Assembly (NCBI GenBank): GCA_012295275.1
Contig: CM022665.1
Coordinates: 31,614,957-31,678,956 of the forward strand
Reading direction: 5' to 3'
DNA from: Chrysomallon squamiferum
Taxonomy: Eukaryota > Mollusca > Gastropoda > Neomphalida > Peltospiridae
DNA length: 64,000 nt
Within the stretch, counting starts at the first letter, position 1, and each line of letters opens with the position of its first letter. This document shows, in pieces, positions 1 through 15,269 of this stretch. The translations under genes were made by a program, and so were the position numbers. Under the pieces are notes generated by a model. That model did no database searches. It was not told the DNA's origin and worked only from the letters and a program-made list of their open reading frames with translations.

Positions 1-675
1 CAGGTATATATCTTACTCTCACTATAACTTGCACGACTATTATACTCTTCAAAAACAAATAATCAAAAGTATTAAGAGAACAGTTTGTTTAATACGGATG
101 TGTTCTGACTTGAAGCTAATATAAAAACGATCTGAACACGCTAAAAGGAATATTAACTGAACAGTGACATAAATATTGTTAGTTTTATCTGTTCTGTACA
201 AACACATGTCGCTATAAATTATGCTGTAGAATCCATAAACTATACCCTTCGAATATTTTTTGTTAGTGCATGCTAAGGCCATATAGAAAAAGGATTAGTG
301 GAAAATTTATTTTATTTAACTGATCTTAATGTTTAATAAGCAGTTATAAAGTATTTTTTATTATTTTCTAAGTAACAGTTGACTGCGTGTTTTGTCTGCT
401 GTATTCCCCAATAACTTTTTATTTTATTTAACTGATGGTTATTAAGTACATACACTTATAATACTGCAGGATAAATATTATACTTTCATTTATGCACAAG
501 TCGTTTTTATTGTAACGTTTTTGCGAGGTTTGAGGTCGGAGGTTAATCATGTTCGATGTACTATTGGAATCATTTCCCATTCTAAACAATGCTCTACGAC
601 TTAACAAAAGCAGTAGTTCATGCTTCAGATATATATGTGTGTATGTGTGTGTGTGTGCGTGTGTGTGTGTGTGTA

Positions 676-712
<37 letters not shown>

Positions 713-1289
713 CGTATTAGTAATAATATTGTATCCAGAGTGAAGAATAAATTAAAGAAAGAATGAATGAATAAATGTCAGTAGAAAAAAAAAATCCCAG
801 TTCAGTTGATGAGTATTATCGGCACTGAATTGTACATAGTGTTTCGAGTTAACAATGAAGTGTCATCGTTGATATAATAGCGAATAAAGACGATATTAAC
901 AGGTTAATGATGAAAATGTATCTCATGTATCTTGTCTAGAAATACGGATGTACGATCTGGACGTTACAGAAAACATCATCATCATTTTTATTATTATTTG
1001 TATTATTATTATTATCATCATTATCATAATCATCATCACCATCATTATTAATCCATTAAAAAATTAAATGCTTCCTTTACATTTAAAAATAATTTCACTA
1101 ATAAGGTTTCTTGAGAATTGTCGCTTCGACTTGTTTTTCCAATAGCTATAACAGACGGGGTTGTCTCTCTTTAAATGACGATAACTTGATAATATCGAAA
1201 TAGTTTATTTTTTTCCAATACTAGTTATTAATATGATGTTTAAATTAGTACATAAAAATATAAATAATAAAAATCTTTCCAACACAATG

Positions 1290-1349
<60 letters not shown>

Positions 1350-1935
1350 TTTATTTTTATCATTATTATTGTTGTTGTTGTTGTTGTTGTGGGCCGAAAG
1401 AGCTGTGGCCTCGTGCATCCAATCAGAGAAAAGAACTTAATACATTTAGTTGATTTATATTTAAATCGCATAAAGTGTTTAGTTTATGTTTCAACTATGT
1501 TTACATATTCAAAATAATCTTCCTTTCTCATAATATTTCTCAGTACTAGACCTTATACTTGTCTTTGAGGCATGCAATCAAGGAGTTGGCCCCGGTTATC
1601 ACCACACCTCTGCACACCACTGCTTTTAAGTTTTATTTATTGATATGCTTCTTTTTTTTAATGTTTTAATGTAAGTATTTATTATTTACAGTAACATTGG
1701 CAATAGTTGGTTTATATCGAATATTAACAGTTTGTAGGGTTGTTGTTTTGTATCTAGAACCTATAGGCCTACGTTTTAATATTGTTGTATTTTCGTGTTC
1801 ATTCAGATTTAGAGTAATGCCCCTTACTTATTCTTTCGAAGGAAAAAAACACTTTAGGTCTACACAAAAATATTGCGAAACAAACGACACGTGTATTCTG
1901 TTCGCTACATTTCATTTTACTTGTTTAAATTAAAC
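1..1935. other. Intergenic, no gene seen; simple repeats
   Basis: AT-rich sequence upstream of the ZNF593-type gene. I see no exon with splice sites and conserved protein. It holds a (GT)n/(AT)n microsatellite at about 630-710, a loose (ATT/ATC)n stretch at 975-1050, and a (TTA)n plus (GTT)n tract at about 1289-1391. Short open frames here are repeat translations. The 5' untranslated region and promoter of the next gene must lie near the right end, but no clear TATA box decides the position. Confidence 0.7.
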
Positions 1936-3431
1936 ATGGGGCGATTGGCTCGAAAGAAACAACATAAAGGAGATAAGCCATTGAAAGAGAAGTACAGGAC
2001 AAAAAGGAAAACGAAAGATCTCGATCAAATCCACGAAGATTTACTTCCACAGAATGCTCCTAAAATGTTGAATCAAGATATTGATTACGATAAACCAGGA
2101 ACTGCACAATTTTATTGTCTTCACTGCGCGTATGTAAAGTTTCAGAAATGTGATTAATAATTATCAGTGCTCTTAACTGCAAGTAAATATATTTTGATTA
2201 CTTACGTAACTTAGATACTCAAACGAACAATTTTGTGTTAACTTTGACAATAAAAAATGTTTATTGATTATGTGTAAAATTACATCACTATATGTACCCA
2301 AAACAGGATATTAATAACGTTTATGTTTTGTTTTTTAATCAACATTTGACTTGTGTTACTGACAACAACTCACTTGATTTTCTCCATTAGTTTATCATTT
2401 ATGGCATCAGTATTAACATAAAATTCAATAAAATAAATTTTGAAAATACAGTCACTAAAAAATCTCAAATTTTTGCAGTTTCAATCATTGAACTCTTTTG
2501 TAAAATGTAGGCTGAATTAAAAGTAACTGAGTCAAAATCACTTAACAAAAATAATAATTATAATCATCCAGGGAAAAAATATAAATTTAATTTCTATTTG
2601 GGTGTTTACTTCATTATCCAGTTCTTCTACTTTGGGAAAAATTGAAATTATTAGAAATTGTCAGTTTGAAAAGGATTTTGTAGTTAAACAAAAGAATAAG
2701 ACAAAAATGTGAATGAAAAAAAATGAAAATATGGATCATGTTAAAAGTAACTTAAGTGTGATAAAGTGTTTGAAAATAATTATTTTTATTTTCTTCTTCT
2801 TCTATGTATATATACATTTTTGCTTTTTCAGTAGATATTTCATCAACAACACTGCACTGAAGGATCATTTTAAGACAAAACCACACAAAAGAAGGTTTGA
2901 TTAATCTGAAATAATTTAGTGTTTATAACAAATATTCTGTGTGCATAAAGTTAAACAGTTTAGATCTGTATTGTAGTTTATATTGAAATATATATCAATT
3001 TATCAAATTTTATTTCTGCATAAAGTAAAATATTAAAGAAATAAGTTAACCCAGGAAAATTACATTTTTCTTCTATTTTCATTATTTTTAATGCAGAGAA
3101 ATTGATCAAGGTTTGTGTAATATTTTGTAGATCATTTTTGTGAATAAGTGTTAAATTGCTATATTTTATATGTTGGGAGAATATTAAATAATATTTTGGC
3201 TGAAGTATTATGGTAATTGCATCAGGATAACATTCCTATTAATATTCTAATAACAAAATACTTTATTTATTCTTGAAGTATTCAGAAAGTAATTTTTTTA
3301 AATTTGTATCTTTTTTGAAAATGGACATAAAATGAAATTATAAAGATATTTTTAAATAGTTACAGATTATAATATATATTATTTAAAAGATTTTTTATTT
3401 TATTTTTTTATTATTTATTTATTTACTGTTT

Positions 3432-3501
<70 letters not shown>

Positions 3502-3673
3502 ATAAATGTTTTAACTTTTCCATTTTAGAATAAAAGCTCTTCAAATTGAGCCATACACACAAGAAGAAGCAGACAGAGCTGCTGGTATGGGGTCATATAA
3601 AAAACCTAAATTTGTAAAAGTTGAAACTCAGCCATTGAAAGAAGACATGGACATTGTTGATGTGCCTACATAG
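1936..3673 (+). CDS. ZNF593: Zinc finger protein 593 homologue (Bud20 family), 3 exons, 133 aa
   Basis: Three exons (1936-2129, 2832-2894, 3529-3673) join in frame with GT-AG introns into 133 residues; the human protein has about 134. The N-terminus is basic ([14 protein letters not shown]...), as expected for a nuclear/nucleolar protein. A single U1-like C2H2 finger spans the exon 1/2 junction: C61-x2-C64, twelve residues, H77-x5-H83 ([18 protein letters not shown]). The conserved block after it, [17 protein letters not shown], is diagnostic of ZNF593/Bud20, a pre-60S ribosome biogenesis and export factor. The third exon is preceded by a long (AT)n tract at 3436-3498. The start was chosen because the MGR-basic opening matches the family; the longer upstream frame does not. 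The function is transferred from the family; identity is near certain. Confidence 0.95.
3436..3498. repeat. (AT)n microsatellite in ZNF593 intron 2
   Basis: About 60 bp of uninterrupted AT dinucleotides end about 30 bp before the exon 3 acceptor. Length polymorphism here would change the distance to the polypyrimidine tract. Confidence 0.95.
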
Positions 3674-7614
<3,941 letters not shown>

Positions 7615-8475
7615 TTAGTATCTGTTTCGGCTGACCTGACTGTTCGACCACACAGTGGAATCTTGAAGACTGCTTCCGTCCATGTCTAATCTACTTGTTT
7701 TCCTGTTCTGACTTTGGTACGTCTTACCACTGACACCCGATGCACTGTCCCACACTGTCTTCGATCTTGGGCCCAAGTTCAGTTTTGCGGCAGAAAAGTA
7801 ATTATTGATTCGGTCTTGATACTCGCTGTCTAATTCATTGTTTTCGCATATCAGTGGTGCTAAATCGCATTTTTGACGACTGCAGTGCTCCATTTGTATT
7901 AAACCGTTATAATTCTGAGGGTTGGAAAATGAATGTTTATTCATGAAGTCAGTTACTGACGGGTATCTCACTGACAAGCTTTCTAGATGAGGAAGATGCG
8001 ATTTTGAAAAATCGTATTTGGGCGCTTTCCTTATGATTTTTCTAGCCGGGAAGAACTGGTATCCTCTTTGGTTTTTAACTCGAAAATTCTGTCCGACGCA
8101 GTTAAAATCCTTCTGAGTCGTGAGCTCCCGCTGACTGATACTTCCCTTAGTGTTTCTGTGGTAACCTGTCACTAAATGAGGCTTTCTGAATTTCTGCAGA
8201 TTCACCTTTGCCGATATTCCATTTGACATATCAAAGATTTCCTGTTCTCGACATCTCAGAGCAATATCAGTAAGAAGCTGCTGCTGTTTTCCCAGCCGTC
8301 TTTTGTCGAAACTTAACGACATGTCCAGAATCGCCATCTTGTCAGGAGTGGAAAGTCTTTGCTTTCTGTCGCGATACTGCTGAGTTGTCTGCAGTAACGT
8401 CAAACCTCGCGTTAAATCCTTTTCTCGCCAGAAACGAGGTGTGGTTTCGTTAAAATGAATCTGACACTGAAACAT
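7615..8475 (-). CDS. Uncharacterised intronless protein, 286 aa
   Basis: One uninterrupted 287-codon frame with no recognisable homologue. It starts at the first ATG after an in-frame upstream stop. Composition is complex and coding-like: the N-terminal half is basic and polar with heptad-like stretches (RDRKQRLSTPDK, FDKRRLGKQQQLL). The middle is rich in basic and aromatic residues (YQFFPARKIIRKAPKYDF), and the C-terminus is Ser/Asn-rich (SGKTYQSQNRKTSRLD). No signal peptide, membrane segment or cysteine-rich domain is visible. The region is higher in G+C than its surroundings, which supports real coding. It could be a lineage-specific cytoplasmic or nuclear protein, or a terminal exon of a longer gene. 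I assign no function. Confidence 0.62.
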   Translation of the reverse strand: MFQCQIHFNETTPRFWREKDLTRGLTLLQTTQQYRDRKQRLSTPDKMAILDMSLSFDKRRLGKQQQLLTDIALRCREQEIFDMSNGISAKVNLQKFRKPHLVTGYHRNTKGSISQRELTTQKDFNCVGQNFRVKNQRGYQFFPARKIIRKAPKYDFSKSHLPHLESLSVRYPSVTDFMNKHSFSNPQNYNGLIQMEHCSRQKCDLAPLICENNELDSEYQDRINNYFSAAKLNLGPRSKTVWDSASGVSGKTYQSQNRKTSRLDMDGSSLQDSTVWSNSQVSRNRY

Positions 8476-11400
8476 TGCGATTTTTTTTTTTAGATGTTGG
8501 GTTTTTCAATACAAAAATGAGTAAAATTTCCAGATATTTATTACTATTATTATATATTTAATATATATATATATATTTTTAAATTTTCAAAATGAAAATC
8601 ACAGAAATGTAATTCCCACCATTGTAGTAATCCTTTTGCTATGCTTTGGAAAAAGATATAACGATTTTACCTCATATTACATAACTGATCAAGTCATTCC
8701 TCTTCGCACAGTATAACATATATACAGTCTGTACTTTTTACAGTTTAACGCATCAGTGTTTTGTTGTATCAATTACCAATCAGTTATTCGATATACTGAC
8801 TGGTGGTAAATATGCCACACATGATACGAGCATATAGTTGCATTCCCAACGAATATTAACAATCAAAATCAACTTTTAAAAATTTGAAATAGTTTCCTAG
8901 GAGAAATAATATACCACAACATTCTTACTGATAAATAGTGAGGCCTACTCACTCGCTATTACCTCATTGCTAGGCGAAACGAAAATCAGTTGAACTCATG
9001 GGTCACGTGTTTCAAAGTATTATTTCTCAGCCGTTAATACTTTAGCCTTCAGTACACACCGCTTCAATCCTGTCAGAAGCTTTTACGAGGTTAATCCAAG
9101 TATGCTGTTTGAATAACAGTCAACGAAAGTCTAGGAAATATTCTTTAAAAAAAAAAAAAATGCTGAAAGTTAAGCTTGTTTTCACAATAGCTTTTCAAAA
9201 GTTAAGTAATTATCGATGATTAGTTGTAATTCTAGTACTACAGATAGCCATAGGGGACGTATATCACACCTGGTAATATTATACTAGTAGCATGCCCCAC
9301 CACTCCGTCACCACCAATCTGTCGCTCAGAAACGATCTATCAATCTTAGATTTGTATTGATATAGAGGTTCCAGTGTTCTTGTCACTGAAGTTAGCTACT
9401 TCAAATCAAATAAACACAGATAATGTGATTATTGGCACAAAGGTGAATTTACTTGTTCTGTCATTCATTCCAGACAAAATACACTGGTTTTGACGGACAG
9501 AATCTTGTTATTTTCAGTGATATATCAATCAGGTTATCTATTAAGGCTGTGTATTTTGAAAAAAACCGAAATATCTTTTATTATAAATTACGACTGACTG
9601 CAAGCTTTTAAACAAACAAAGATTAAATGCAATTCCATTATTTTCACTTTTGTATTCATGTTTGCAAGTAATTATTTTCAGAAATAAACTAGCCTTCATC
9701 AAGAAATCACTGAAGTAAATGAATTGCCATTTATTCGTGTTCGTACGTACATATGTTTTGGCCTGTTAGGAAATTATTAAGAAGATTATCACAGACTTGC
9801 TGAATGCAAACCCGAATTTGTTTTCAAATAAACCTCAGGATGAATGCGTACTTACGAACAATTCAGAAACCTACCTGGCTGGATATATTCAGGGGTTAAT
9901 GCGTTAATCAGTTCTAAATATAAGAGGATTAATGTAGTAGTTTCTGATTTTCATGTTTATAAGTCTGAACAATTGCCAGTATTATTAGTAACGGACTTTC
10001 AGTTCATAATGCCGAACTAATGAACCAAACGCAGTTGTTGACACGTTCATTACTACTATTGAAGCAATACCACAATAACCTAGCTTAACTCTACTTCGGT
10101 TAGCTGACTGGTTATTATTATTTTATTATAATATTTAACAAAGTACGCAATACATGGCACACAATGACATTTTAAAAGTCATAATTAAAAATTCACAGTA
10201 TTTTAAATAATCCTGTAGCTACTTTTGTTAACTTGCTGTTATAGTAGTTGCTTCCAGTTCCAATAGCCAACCAAGTACGCTATACAAGGTACCCAATTTG
10301 CATTTGTTTATTAAGAGGTAATTATAACAGAAAATTTGTAAAGTAAAAATTGACCTTCACGATATGTATATTTGAATAATTGTATATATTTTAAACATTT
10401 TTAAATGTTCAGCGGTAGATGATGGTACAGGGATTCTAAATGGATCCACTCATTAATAAGTCACATTCAGAAATCTTTTGACTGTCTTTAATTTACTTTC
10501 TTCCAGAGTACGTAATGACGAATTTTACATATCTAATGTGATGATTTTGCAAAATATATTCCCAGCATAAAAAATATAATAAATAACTTTTATATATAAA
10601 TATAAATTCATAAAATCTGAGCATATAAACAACAAGAACAAAAACTACAACAACAATAATAATAAAAATATTTCTTCTTTTTATTATTATTATTATAGAT
10701 TTGGATATGCTTGAATGTGTATAAGTATCTGACATTACACCATCGAGTGTTTCAACAATTAAAAAAATAATACATTTTATAGTTGTATTTGCTTGACTGT
10801 GTTTTAGTTTTTGATACAACACCATTATGCTAAGGACAAGACGATTACTCATGCCTGAGCGCTTAGTGATATCATGTTGTTATCGCAATGTAACACAACA
10901 CGCCAAACCGTGAAATAGTGCCAAAAACTCAACACTATACCTGCTGTACTGTTAAGTGCCGAAAATACTATTTCCATTCTCTTGTAATTCCATTGCAAGG
11001 AGTAGCCTTCACATGAATGTTATTATCTATCTATCTATATAAGTATTGTAAACGTCTATTTTTTTTTTGCACATGCTCAGTTTATCTAGCTCACATTTAT
11101 TAGAATAGTTGGTACTTCCTACTGGATGAGAGATAAGATATTTTTATAAAGGTTAATGTCTGTTGTGGCTCTGGGATTACGTAACGTAATTAAAAATATA
11201 ACTACTTTCTTTTCAATAGCTTTTTAATGAAAAATTCTTTGAAAAGTATTCTTTTCGCAAAATGGGACTATTTGTGCATTAAAATGCAGTAAAACAAACA
11301 ATTTATTATTTTGTTAAGCACTGATACTTTTTTATCATCATCGCCATCGTCATTATTTATTTATTTATTTATTATGACTTTTCTGTTGATACAGCCTCTG

Positions 11401-12350
11401 ATGGCAATAATTTTAACCACTAAATTTTTCTTTTTAATCATAATAATATTTCTATATTTTAAAATTTATCTCGAATTAATAATTTTTTTTTTTTTTTTAT
11501 TAATTAATTTATTTTTTTATTATTTATTTAAATTAAATTTAATTTAATTTTGCTTTTTTTTTTTTGTTCAAATTTCTCCTTAGAAAAGAAATATAGCTTA
11601 AAGTAACTTGTATCTCTAAGTTTGTAAGGTATTAAAAATAAATGCTTGTATCTGTTGAACACTTAAGGTTATGGTTTTATGAACGACAATAAATTATGTT
11701 AATACAGTCTAACAAGCCAGACAAGAAGGCTTGAACACCTGCTTTTCTCGCATGACGTGGAGAAAGTGATGCTGTAGTTTAAATTTTAATATTAAAAACT
11801 TCAATAAAAACAGTACTTCTCTCACTGTTTCCAAGATTTTATAATTATTTTTAATTAATTTTCTGAAGTTAATTATTCAAATTTCCCATACAGTGACGAT
11901 TACAAAACCTAACTAGTTTTATCTGTAACAGAATGCTATTGGTCTAAGATACCATTATCAGCCTCATTTTATTATTATGATAATTATGATTATTATTATT
12001 ATTATTACATGCGTATGTATTTATACGTATGTTTGTTAATATAGGTATATATGTTCTTATATGCATATGTATGTGTGTGTGTGTATATATATATATTAAT
12101 TATTACCAGTTGTTTTTATGAAGCAACAACAGCAATAACAATAAAAATAACTAATAATAATAACAACAATAACAATAATAATAATAATAAAAATTTTAAA
12201 AAAAGGAAGAAAAAAAAAATATTTTGTATAAAAATTATTACTGTACATAATAATTATTTTATTACCTGTAAGAATGACCATATGCTGTGTGACGTGTTCT
12301 TTAACTGATATTTATTTCAGTGATGAGTTCGTGTTAACGCATTGCATGTA
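8476..12350. other. Intergenic, 3.9 kb, no gene seen
   Basis: This lies between the 5' ends of two divergently oriented genes, so it should hold both promoters, but I could not place a TATA box convincingly for either. No conserved coding block is visible. There are scattered (TTA)n tracts, for example near 11980-12007, poly-T patches near 11484 and 11550, and an (AAT)n tract at about 12140-12190. A consensus-like acceptor (ttatttcag) ends at 12320, so the ATG-bearing exon of the repeat-protein gene may follow a 5' untranslated exon located in this gap. Confidence 0.6.
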
Positions 12351-13758
12351 ATGGCCTTACCTAGCATGATGATGTTTCGACTGAGCCTCTGTTTCATTTT
12401 CCTAACTGGTAAGTTTGTTACTCTTCATTATCATTTAAATATTTTCATATCAAGACGAGACAGTAACTATGGAGCAACAACATTAGGCGTAATAAGTTTC
12501 AGGATTTATTCAGTTCGCAACTATGTACCGTTCCAGTTACTGTTCTACGACACGTTTATTAGCTGACATTGGGTGCGTGTATTTTTATAAAGAGGACATA
12601 TATAATATTAGCTGATAAATAGTTGATTGTTAGGCGGGTTTCCTCTCTTAAATCATCCAGCAAAAAACAATATGAATGTCACGTAAATTATTATAATATT
12701 AAAACATTTTTCTTTTCATTTATTTGATAGTTATACAGAAAGAAATAGAGAAATTAAATTAAACCCTTTTGGGGAAACCATTAAAATGATAATGATAAAA
12801 CACAATGACTTAGGGTTATAATTTTGATTCGTTACTTTCTTTCTTTTCAAATTTTTTTTTTTTTCTTTAAAACAAACAACAACAAATTTTTTTTTTTTAA
12901 GTGCGAAGAAAAACTGTTTTAATGAACTGATATTTTAATATCAGGAAAATATTGAGATATATCAGTAATTTTGTATTTATATATACGTAACGTATAAACT
13001 GCAGATAAAACCCCTTAATGTTAAAATATAACGAAGTATTGTCAACTGTTCGTTTATTTACAGTTGCAGGAACTTCTTCGTTTGACGAAAATGGACTGAA
13101 GACTGCTCCTTTTCCACAACATCAGCTTAAAGCAGCCCTTTTCCCACTGGGTGACGAAGTTATAAAACCTGATCTAAAACCAGCTCTCTTTCCACTGGGT
13201 GACGAAGTTGTACTACCTGATCTAAAACCAGCTCTCTTCCCACTGGGTGACGAAGTTGTAAAACCTCGACTCAAACCATCTCTCTTTCCACTGGGTGACG
13301 AAGTTGTAAAACCTCGACTCAAACCAGCTCTCTTTCCACTGGGTGACGAAGTTGTAAAACCTCAACTAAAACCAACTCTCTTCCCACTGGGTGACGAAGT
13401 TGTAAAACCTCAACTAAAACCAACTCTCTTCCCACTGGGTGACGAAGTTGTAAAACCTCAACTAAAACCAGCTCTCTTTCCACTGGGTGACGAAGTTGTA
13501 AAACCTCAACTAAAACCATCTCTCTTTCCACTGGGTGACGAAGTTGTAAAACCTCAACTCAAACCAGCTCTCTTTCCACTGGGTGACGAAGTTGTAAAAC
13601 CTCAACTCAAACCAGCTCTCTTTCCACTGGGTGACGATCCTGCACCAACTCTGCTGGTAAAAAACGAAGCTTCAGAACATAAACTAAAACCTACATTATA
13701 TTCACTGAGAGATCCAACTCAGCAATATGATCGACCATTGAAACCAACACTTTATTAA
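12351..13758 (+). CDS. Secreted protein built of a 16-residue tandem repeat, 2 exons, 250 aa
   Basis: Exon 1 (12351-12408) encodes MALPSMMMFRLSLCFIFLT, a strong signal peptide. It ends in a phase-1 gtaagt donor and joins exon 2 (13064-13758) in frame as ...FLTVAGTSS, with likely cleavage near VAG. After a short lead (FDENGLKTAPFPQHQ) come ten tandem 16-residue units, consensus LKPALFPLGDEVVKPQ, then a partial eleventh (LKPALFPLGDD). The tail repeats the core loosely (LKPTLYSLRD) and ends in LKPTLY-stop. There are no cysteines after the signal peptide and no Lys-Arg or Arg-Arg processing sites; units end KPQ, KPR, KPD or LPD. A polyadenylation signal follows at 13813. I do not recognise the family. 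A secreted structural or mucus/adhesive protein, or a precursor of many related peptides cut at non-dibasic sites, both fit; neither is shown. Confidence 0.85.
13126..13638 (+). repeat. 48-bp coding minisatellite (ten units plus a partial)
   Basis: Ten head-to-tail 48-bp units start at 13126, and a partial unit starts at 13606. Units are nearly identical even at silent positions. Differences cluster at the fourth residue, where GCT, TCT or ACT gives Ala, Ser or Thr by a first-base change, and at the last residues (CAA, CGA or GAT giving Gln, Arg or Asp). The first two units are the most divergent, and the inner units look recently homogenised. Confidence 0.97.
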
Positions 13759-14646
13759 GTAACTGTGACTTTCAGAAAAAAAAAACAAAAAAAAAAAACA
13801 TCTGAAGTCGATAATAAAAGAAGAAATGATAATGCTTGTTATCTTGTATTAGACTAATTTAAGTTTTTAAAATAAGTCAGAACATAAAAGAAAACATTTT
13901 TGTTGGCTGAAAGGTAGCTTAAATTTTTATAAGATAAACTTTTATCTTGGAAATGGTATTCTTCCAGATAATTAATTTCATTATAAATTCAGATAACGTG
14001 TGTTATATCACGAGAGAAATCGTGTAGTAATTGCTTTTTTTTCTTCTTTTTTTTTTGCACTGTTTTGTCACTCATAAGAAAAGACTGTTTGATCACTTTT
14101 TTACGATCTTGAATTCAAACTCTATTTCTTCATATGGTTATGTTAACCCAGATTTAATTTCCCTTTTTTTTTGGGGGTGTGTGTGTGTGTGTGTGTTTAA
14201 TAATAATGGCAATAAAAAAAAAAAAAGTTCTGCTCGCTACCAAAGGAAAAACTACAAACTTACTAATAACCAAAAATTAATTAATGTCCTCTAATATCCC
14301 ATTCTATAATAAAACTTTTTATCCATTTTGTAATACAATTTAGCCTATTCTGTAATAATATATTAAAGTATGCATCCCTGGGGTAAAGTGAGATACAGAG
14401 ATAATATGTTGTTAATATCCAGGATGAGAGGAACTCTCACAGAATTTCATTTATTCGAATGACGACGTAAATTAATATGTTGAATATACGGTTAATTGCA
14501 GTTTATTTTTGTTTCGTTATATTTATTTATTTATTATTTGTGAATGGCATCTAGAGATGATTATTGGTGCTTAATGTTCTTTGTATGTGTGTTTATATGT
14601 AATTTTAAACATATGTTTCTACAAGGCCAGTCTACTAATAATTAAT

Positions 14647-14694
<48 letters not shown>

Positions 14695-15094
14695 TACGGT
14701 CAAACTAACACGTACTGAACTCTTTCAATATACATGTCAGATAGAAAAATATTTTATTATGCTGGTGCATTTTATTAAAAATAAAATTAAAGTTACAATA
14801 AATAAAACAGTTAATATATATTGTTACTATAGTAAAAATAGTTAGTCTTTTTATCATTATTTTATTTTATTTTATTATTATTATTTAAAGTACTTTTGAA
14901 GAAAAAGGAAAAAATATCCAGAATTCTGAGCTTCCTATTTTAGCGAGATTATTCTATTCCACGTTGAGATTTTATTTGAACAGCCATTTTCATGCTAGAA
15001 GAAATACTTCATAAAGCCAAAGATATCAACTACTTTGGAATCCATTGTTTTCCACTGAATGAATTTAAGATTGCAAAAACAAAACATTTACGTA

Positions 15095-15128
<34 letters not shown>

Positions 15129-15269
15129 TCAAGAACATTTTGAACACAAACATCCTTCTTTACATTTCAACGCGTCCTTTCCACATTTTAGCCTTATCCG
15201 AAAATAAGACTATCCGAATAAGTCTTTCGTACTTCTGTCGGAGTTGTTTCCCTTAAATAGACGTCATTG
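13759..15269. other. Intergenic, no gene seen
   Basis: The 1.5 kb between the repeat-protein gene and the NT5DC1-type gene, both on +. It has (GT)n at about 14177-14197, (CA)n at 14649-14690 and (AAT)n at about 15096-15128. An in-frame TAG just before the NT5DC1 ATG (15258-15260) sets the upstream limit of that coding region. No other coding signal is seen. Confidence 0.7.
13813..13818 (+). terminator. Polyadenylation signal AATAAA
   Basis: The first AATAAA lies about 55 bases after the stop codon of the repeat-protein gene. It supports 13758 as the true gene end. Confidence 0.55.

Noticed and set aside
1205-1517. Poly-Ile open frames on both strands
   Set aside because: Translation of (TTA)n/(AAT)n trinucleotide repeats; the same applies at 40154-40435 and 45576-45809.
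13122-13531. Open frames on the minus strand through the 48-bp array (Arg/Ser- and Val/Leu-rich)
   Set aside because: A 48-bp unit without a stop stays open in any frame, so these are shadows of the repeat gene; they have no signal peptide, splice signals or start context.
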